Position numbers and translations under genes: made by a program. The notes beneath the pieces were generated by a model, which saw nothing but the letters and a program-made list of their open reading frames with translations, did not search any database and was not told where the DNA came from. Of a stretch of DNA of 64,000 bases, positions 59,699 through 64,000 are shown one piece after another. The DNA is from Amycolatopsis solani (GTDB lineage: Bacteria; Actinomycetota; Actinomycetes; Mycobacteriales; Pseudonocardiaceae), in contig NZ_JAWQJT010000002.1 in NCBI RefSeq assembly GCF_033441515.1, positions 2,604,001-2,668,000 of the forward strand, read 5' to 3'. The number at the start of each line of letters is the position of its first letter. The stretch's first letter is position 1.

Positions 59699-60619
59699 TC
59701 ACCGGAGCGCCCCCGCCGGGCGCACCTCCCAGCTCGTCCACAGTGGACGGTAGCCCTGCCGGTGCCAGAACACCGAGGACAGCGGGTTGGTCGGGTTGTA
59801 GTAGAGGTACGTGCGGGTGGCGCCGCCCCGGTGGAGCTCCCGGTGCACGTGCGCCATCAGCGCCCGGCCGAAGCCGCCGCCGCGCTCGCCCGGCGCGGTC
59901 ACGACGTTGTTCACGTACCCCCAGCGGCCCGCCGGGAGCAGTTCGCCCGCCTCGCTCCCCGGTGCCGAGTCCACCCACGCGCAGTGCGCGAGCGCGCGGA
60001 TCTCGCCGTCTTCTTCGGCCAGCCAGACGGCGGGTTCCGCCTCGTCGAGCGCGGCACGCAGGCCGGGTCCCAGCAGGTCCGCGGTGTTGGCCCGGCGGGG
60101 CGCGGCGACGAGGCCGGTGTAGTCGAAGGTCGCCACGGCGAGCGCGACCGCGGCGGCGTGGTCGGCGGGCCCGGCGCGGCGGACGGTGACCGCGTGGTCG
60201 GCCTCGACCGGCGGGGCGGTCCGCACGCCGACCGCCGACAGCGGGACCAGCCCGTGGTCGAGGAAGGCGCGGATCGCCTCGGCGTCCCGGCTGGGCCAGA
60301 GCACGACGCACGCCGAGTCGTCGCCGGTCTCCGCCGCGTCCAGCCGTCCTCGCAGCGCGCGCAGCAGCACGTCCACGCCCTCGGTGCCGGTGTCGCCGAA
60401 GTACGGGAAGAGCTGCCAGGTGTCGGCGGCCGACCACAGCATCGGGACGTCGCCGTCGCCGAACCGGTGCCGCTGGAGCACGCCGGTCACCTGCGTGCCG
60501 TTCGCGGTGGCCGCGTCGAGCCGCTCGCCTTCGGCGGGCGGCGCGGCGGGCGGGAGCAGCGCGTCGACCGCCGCGAACCGCGCCTGGTGGGCCGCGAGCA
60601 GCGGCCGCGCGATCTCCAT
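59699..60619 (-). CDS. GNAT N-acetyltransferase (copy 1)
   Basis: 306 residues, ATG at 60619 with AAGGGGG upstream. The C-terminal half has the GNAT acetyl-CoA site ERGGGFGRALMAH and the ending FWHRQGYRPLW. The N-terminal half is a second, weaker GNAT-like domain (VVLWPSRDAEAIRAFLDHGL). It is closely related along its whole length to the next gene, from which it is separated by 15 bases. Substrate unknown. Confidence 0.85.
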   Translation of the reverse strand: MEIARPLLAAHQARFAAVDALLPPAAPPAEGERLDAATANGTQVTGVLQRHRFGDGDVPMLWSAADTWQLFPYFGDTGTEGVDVLLRALRGRLDAAETGDDSACVVLWPSRDAEAIRAFLDHGLVPLSAVGVRTAPPVEADHAVTVRRAGPADHAAAVALAVATFDYTGLVAAPRRANTADLLGPGLRAALDEAEPAVWLAEEDGEIRALAHCAWVDSAPGSEAGELLPAGRWGYVNNVVTAPGERGGGFGRALMAHVHRELHRGGATRTYLYYNPTNPLSSVFWHRQGYRPLWTSWEVRPAGALR

Positions 60620-60634
60620 GGTTCCCCCTTGTGA

Positions 60635-61546
60635 TCAGGACCAGGCGGGGCGCCGGATCCACATGGTCCACAGTGGACGATAGCCCTGCCGGTGCCAGAA
60701 CACCGGCGAAAGCGGGTTCGCCGGGTGGTAGAAGAGGAACGTCCCGAGCGAACCCGGCCGGAGCAGTTCCCGGTGCGCCACCGCCATCAGCGCCCGGCCG
60801 ACGCCGCCACCGCGGGCCGCGGGCGCCACCGACAGCGTGTCGACGTACCCCCAGCGCCCCGGTCGCAGCCGCCCGTGGATGCTGTCGCCCGGCGCCGGGG
60901 CGGCCAGCGCGCACGCGGCCAGCCCGGCCGGGACGCCGTCGTCCTCCGCGAGCCAGACCAGGCCGCTGAAGCGCAGCGAACGGACGACCTCCGCGCGCAG
61001 CAGCGCCCGCGCGCCCGGCCGCGGGACCGCGGTGCCGACCAGCGACGTGTACCGCCACTCGGCCAGCCGCAGGTCCGTCAGCGCTTCGACGTCGGCGCTC
61101 CCGGCGAGCCGGACGGTCACCCGCGCCGGCCCGGGGTCCGCCGGGGGTTCCGGCGGCCGCACCGCCAGGCAGGTCGACGGCGTGAACCCGTGCGCCAGCA
61201 GGACCGCCGACGCCTCGGTGTCGCGGCTCGGCCAGGCCAGCGTGCAGCCCGAGTCCGGGTTCGGCCGGGTCCCGCGCAACCGCTCGCGCCATGCGTCCAG
61301 CAACGCGGCGAGGCCCGCCGCGCCGCTGTCGCCTGGCACCGCGGTCAGGTCCCAGACCTCCGACGGCCCCCACAGCGCGGGCCACGAGCCCGCCGCGTGC
61401 ACGTGGTGCGCCAGCAGGCCGCCCGCCTTCCGGCCGCCGGTGCGCACGACGAGCGGCTCGCTGACCGCCGGCGGAGCCGCGATCGGGGGCAGCAGGGGGT
61501 CGAGCGCGGCGAACCGCGCGTTCTGCTGCTCCTCGAGGGAGCTCAC
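60635..61546 (-). CDS. GNAT N-acetyltransferase (copy 2)
   Basis: 303 residues from GTG at 61546, which overlaps the methyltransferase stop (GTGA). It has the same two-domain plan as copy 1: TLAWPSRDTEASAVLLAHGF in the N-terminal half, ARGGGVGRALMAVAHREL and FWHRQGYRPLWTMW in the C-terminal half. The two genes share long DNA identity at their 3' ends, so they arose by tandem duplication. Confidence 0.85.
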   Translation of the reverse strand: MSSLEEQQNARFAALDPLLPPIAAPPAVSEPLVVRTGGRKAGGLLAHHVHAAGSWPALWGPSEVWDLTAVPGDSGAAGLAALLDAWRERLRGTRPNPDSGCTLAWPSRDTEASAVLLAHGFTPSTCLAVRPPEPPADPGPARVTVRLAGSADVEALTDLRLAEWRYTSLVGTAVPRPGARALLRAEVVRSLRFSGLVWLAEDDGVPAGLAACALAAPAPGDSIHGRLRPGRWGYVDTLSVAPAARGGGVGRALMAVAHRELLRPGSLGTFLFYHPANPLSPVFWHRQGYRPLWTMWIRRPAWS

Positions 61547-62394
61547 GAGCGGCGCGTGCGGAAGATGGCCGTGCCGGGGAAGAGCTTGCCGCGCAGCGGG
61601 CTCCACTGGCCCCAGACCCGCGTGTGCCCGGCCGGCCACTCGGGCTCGATCAGGTCGGTCAGCGCGAACCCGGCCGCGGCCAGCGCCCGCACGTAGTCGC
61701 CGAGGGTGTGGTGGTACTCGACGTAGGTGGCGGTGCCCTCGTCGTCGACCTCGACGTACGGGGTCCGGTCGAAGTAGGGCTGGGTGACGGTGAGCCCCTG
61801 CGGGCCCGGGTCGTCGGGGAAGATCCACCGCATCGGGTGAGTCACCGAGAACACCCACGGCGCGCCCGGCCGCAGCACCCGGTGCACTTCGGCGAAGACC
61901 GCGTCGACCGAGGCGACGAACGGGATCGCGCCGAAGGCCGAGCAGGCGGCGTCGAAGCTGCCGGACGCCAGCGGCAGGTACTCGGCGTTGGCCTGCACGA
62001 GCGGCACGGCGAGGCCGGTGCGCTCGTTGCCTTCGCGGGCGTGGCGCAGCATGCCGGCGGACAGGTCGGTCGCCACGGCGCGGGCACCCTGCTCGGTGAG
62101 CCAGCGCGAGCACGCGGCCTGCCCGCAGCCGACCTCCAGCACGCGCCGGCCGCGGACGTCGCCGAGCAGCCGCGCCTCCGCCTCGCGCACGCCCTCCGGG
62201 CACCAGACGAAGTCGGCGTCGCCGAGGAAGCCGCCGTGCTCGGCCTGGTAGTCGTCGGCGTCGGCGTCCCACCACGCGAGGTTCGCCGCCGCGGCTTCCG
62301 GGCCGCCGACCTCGCGGTACGCGACCGCGGCGGTGCCCAGCCGGTGCTCGGCCGCGTCGTGGCGCCCCGGCGCGGGCGGCTCCTCCGGTGGCAT
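61543..62394 (-). CDS. Class I SAM-dependent methyltransferase
   Basis: 283 residues from ATG at 62394 with GGAG about 10 bases upstream. Motif I is RVLEVGCGQAACSRWL near residue 86; motif II region VATDLSAGML and motif IV FDAACSAFGAIPF follow, as in small-molecule methyltransferases near ubiE/Trm9-like families. The frame upstream is extended but has no good start. A minus-strand TAAGGT box (62435-62440) is a candidate -10. The gene heads a three-gene unit with the two acetyltransferases. Confidence 0.85.
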   Translation of the reverse strand: MPPEEPPAPGRHDAAEHRLGTAAVAYREVGGPEAAAANLAWWDADADDYQAEHGGFLGDADFVWCPEGVREAEARLLGDVRGRRVLEVGCGQAACSRWLTEQGARAVATDLSAGMLRHAREGNERTGLAVPLVQANAEYLPLASGSFDAACSAFGAIPFVASVDAVFAEVHRVLRPGAPWVFSVTHPMRWIFPDDPGPQGLTVTQPYFDRTPYVEVDDEGTATYVEYHHTLGDYVRALAAAGFALTDLIEPEWPAGHTRVWGQWSPLRGKLFPGTAIFRTRRS

Positions 62395-62460
62395 GATGGT
62401 GGTCTCCGGTCCCTGGGGGTTTGCTTCCGCGAGGACCTTAGCGAGCGGCGGGGACCCTGA

Positions 62461-62677
62461 TTGTGCCGCCCGGTGACCGCCGCGTAGGATAAGTGTTAGC
62501 GCAGTGGGTTCGCGCTGCCTTCCGCTCAGCTTCTGGTTGGGACTCGGGTCGCGCACCGTATGCGGGTCATGCCGCGGTCGTTCACTGGATGGACGTTTGC
62601 TCGCAGGGTCGTCGCATGCACCCATTCGCGCCGACAACTGCCAACCCTCGATTCCATCCACCGGAGCAACCCGCCTA
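62461..62677 (+). promoter_or_regulatory. rpsA promoter and leader
   Basis: TTGTGC (62461-62466), 18 bases, TAGGAT (62485-62490) is the best housekeeping promoter in the window. It leaves a leader of about 180 nt before the rpsA ATG, long enough for autoregulation by S1, as known for rpsA leaders in other bacteria. GGAG at 62662-62665 is the ribosome site. A 61-codon open frame in the leader is not supported as a gene. Confidence 0.6.
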
Positions 62678-64000
62678 ATGACCACCGACACCGCCACCGC
62701 CCCGACCGCCCCCACCGGGGCCCCGCAGGTCGCCATCAACGACATCGGGTCGGAGGAAGACTTCCTCGCGGCTATCGACAAGACGATCAAGTACTTCAAC
62801 GATGGCGACATCGTCGAAGGCACGATCGTCAAGGTCGACCGCGACGAGGTCCTGCTCGACATCGGCTACAAGACCGAGGGTGTCATCCCCTCGCGTGAGC
62901 TCTCCATCAAGCACGATGTCGACCCGGCTGAGGTTGTCACCGTCGGCGATGAGGTCGAAGCCCTCGTTCTCCAGAAGGAGGACAAGGAAGGCCGTCTGAT
63001 CCTGTCCAAGAAGCGCGCGCAGTACGAGCGCGCCTGGGGCACGATCGAGGAGCTCAAGGAGAAGGACGAGCCCGTCAAGGGCACCGTCATCGAGGTCGTC
63101 AAGGGCGGCCTCATCCTGGACATCGGCCTGCGCGGCTTCCTCCCCGCGTCCCTGGTCGAGATGCGCCGCGTCCGCGACCTGCAGCCGTACGTCGGCCGCG
63201 AGCTCGAGGCGAAGATCATCGAGCTGGACAAGAACCGCAACAACGTGGTCCTGTCCCGCCGCGCCTACCTCGAGCAGACCCAGTCCGAGGTGCGCAGCGA
63301 GTTCCTCAACGCGCTCGCCAAGGGCCAGGTCCGCAAGGGCGTCGTGTCGTCCATCGTCAACTTCGGTGCCTTCGTGGACCTGGGTGGCGTCGACGGCCTG
63401 GTGCACGTTTCCGAGCTGTCCTGGAAGCACATCGACCACCCGTCCGAGGTCGTCGAGGTCGGCCAGGAGGTCACGGTCGAGGTTCTGGACGTCGACATGG
63501 ACCGCGAGCGCGTCTCGCTGTCGCTGAAGGCGACCCAGGAAGACCCGTGGCGCCAGTTCGCCCGCACCCACGCGATCGGCCAGATCGTGCCGGGCAAGGT
63601 CACCAAGCTCGTCCCGTTCGGCGCGTTCGTGCGCGTCGAGGAGGGCATCGAGGGCCTGGTGCACATCTCGGAGCTGGCCGAGCGCCACGTCGAGATCCCG
63701 GAGCAGGTCGTCCAGGTCAACGGCGACGTCATGGTCAAGGTCATCGACATCGACCTCGAGCGCCGTCGCATCTCGCTGTCGCTGAAGCAGGCGAACGAGG
63801 GCGTCACGCCGGACACCGAGTTCGACCCGACCCAGTACGGCATGGCCGCCGAGTACGACGCCGAGGGCAACTACATCTACCCCGAAGGCTTCGACCCGGA
63901 CACCCAGGAGTGGCAGGAAGGCTTCGACAAGCAGCGTGAGGAGTGGGAGCGCCAGTACGCCGAGGCGCACACTCGTTACGAAGCCCACATGAAGCAGGTC
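62678..64000 (+). CDS. rpsA: 30S ribosomal protein S1, 5' part
   Basis: The frame is open from ATG at 62678 to the window end (441 codons, no stop), so the C-terminus is cut off. Four S1 RNA-binding domains are visible at about residues 44-113, 128-195, 213-285 and 300-370 (for example VEGTIVKVDRDEVLLDIGYK and VSSIVNFGAFVDLGG), as in actinobacterial S1. An acidic, Tyr/Glu-rich tail follows. S1 helps bind structured mRNAs to the 30S subunit; many messages here are leaderless and would not need it. Confidence 0.97.
   Translation, partial: MTTDTATAPTAPTGAPQVAINDIGSEEDFLAAIDKTIKYFNDGDIVEGTIVKVDRDEVLLDIGYKTEGVIPSRELSIKHDVDPAEVVTVGDEVEALVLQKEDKEGRLILSKKRAQYERAWGTIEELKEKDEPVKGTVIEVVKGGLILDIGLRGFLPASLVEMRRVRDLQPYVGRELEAKIIELDKNRNNVVLSRRAYLEQTQSEVRSEFLNALAKGQVRKGVVSSIVNFGAFVDLGGVDGLVHVSELSWKHIDHPSEVVEVGQEVTVEVLDVDMDRERVSLSLKATQEDPWRQFARTHAIGQIVPGKVTKLVPFGAFVRVEEGIEGLVHISELAERHVEIPEQVVQVNGDVMVKVIDIDLERRRISLSLKQANEGVTPDTEFDPTQYGMAAEYDAEGNYIYPEGFDPDTQEWQEGFDKQREEWERQYAEAHTRYEAHMKQV

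Noticed and set aside
62493..62678. 61-codon frame in the rpsA leader
   Set aside because: No ribosome site or family resemblance; better explained as untranslated leader behind the promoter at 62461-62490.

Overview
The window is very GC-rich DNA with almost all third codon positions G or C, many GTG starts, 4-base GTGA/ATGA gene overlaps and leaderless promoters. Gene content (DAP-type murE, pdtaR-like ANTAR regulator, SARP regulator, PolA with a dead proofreading domain, VanRS/VanHAX) points to a filamentous actinomycete. The best guess is a Pseudonocardiaceae member such as Amycolatopsis; that placement is inference from gene content.

Layout. (1) 1-9673: the division and cell-wall (dcw) operon on the plus strand, murE (3' part)-murF-mraY-murD-ftsW-murG-murC-ftsQ, tightly overlapped. 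ftsZ, which normally follows ftsQ in actinobacteria, is absent here and from the rest of the window. (2) 9663-14650: a complete glycopeptide-resistance locus: vanY (minus), vanR-vanS (plus), and vanX, vanA, vanH (minus, transcribed vanH-vanA-vanX). The vanY/vanR intergenic region and the vanH upstream region share a near-identical operator with 11-bp-spaced half-sites. Together these genes replace D-Ala-D-Ala peptidoglycan ends with D-Ala-D-Lac. (3) 14.8-42.1 kb: an accessory region. It holds an Rhs/YD-repeat toxin with a HYD1-type ADP-ribosyltransferase tip and its likely immunity protein, a membrane-anchored pentapeptide-repeat protein, a frameshifted pseudogene, a Ser/Thr kinase/beta-helix/FHA group, a two-component system with an extra response regulator, an FN3 protein, a pseudokinase, a secreted NucA/NucB-type nuclease with two small partner genes, a MoxR-DUF58-TgpA operon whose transglutaminase site is degenerate, a SARP-type regulator and a 929-residue secreted toxin-like protein. 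(4) 42.2-64 kb: conserved core again: a tRNA, pdtaR, livKHMGF branched-chain amino acid transport, a hydrolase, a LysR regulator, a hotdog thioesterase, polA, an EF-hand protein, a protease-like protein lacking its catalytic Ser, a TetR-controlled YhgE/Pip exporter operon, two paralogous GNAT enzymes with a methyltransferase, and rpsA running off the right end.

Most notable: the shared VanR operator, which appears to drive leaderless vanY, vanR and vanH promoters; the van locus sitting where ftsZ is expected; a shared GGGACC-N15-CGGCTA promoter-like element at the same distance from the beta-helix/FHA and MoxR operons; and an unusual concentration of catalytically dead family members (pseudokinase, degenerate transglutaminase, Ser-to-Phe protease, ABC ATPase without Walker A lysine). 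No CRISPR array, rRNA, insertion sequence or phage integrase was seen.
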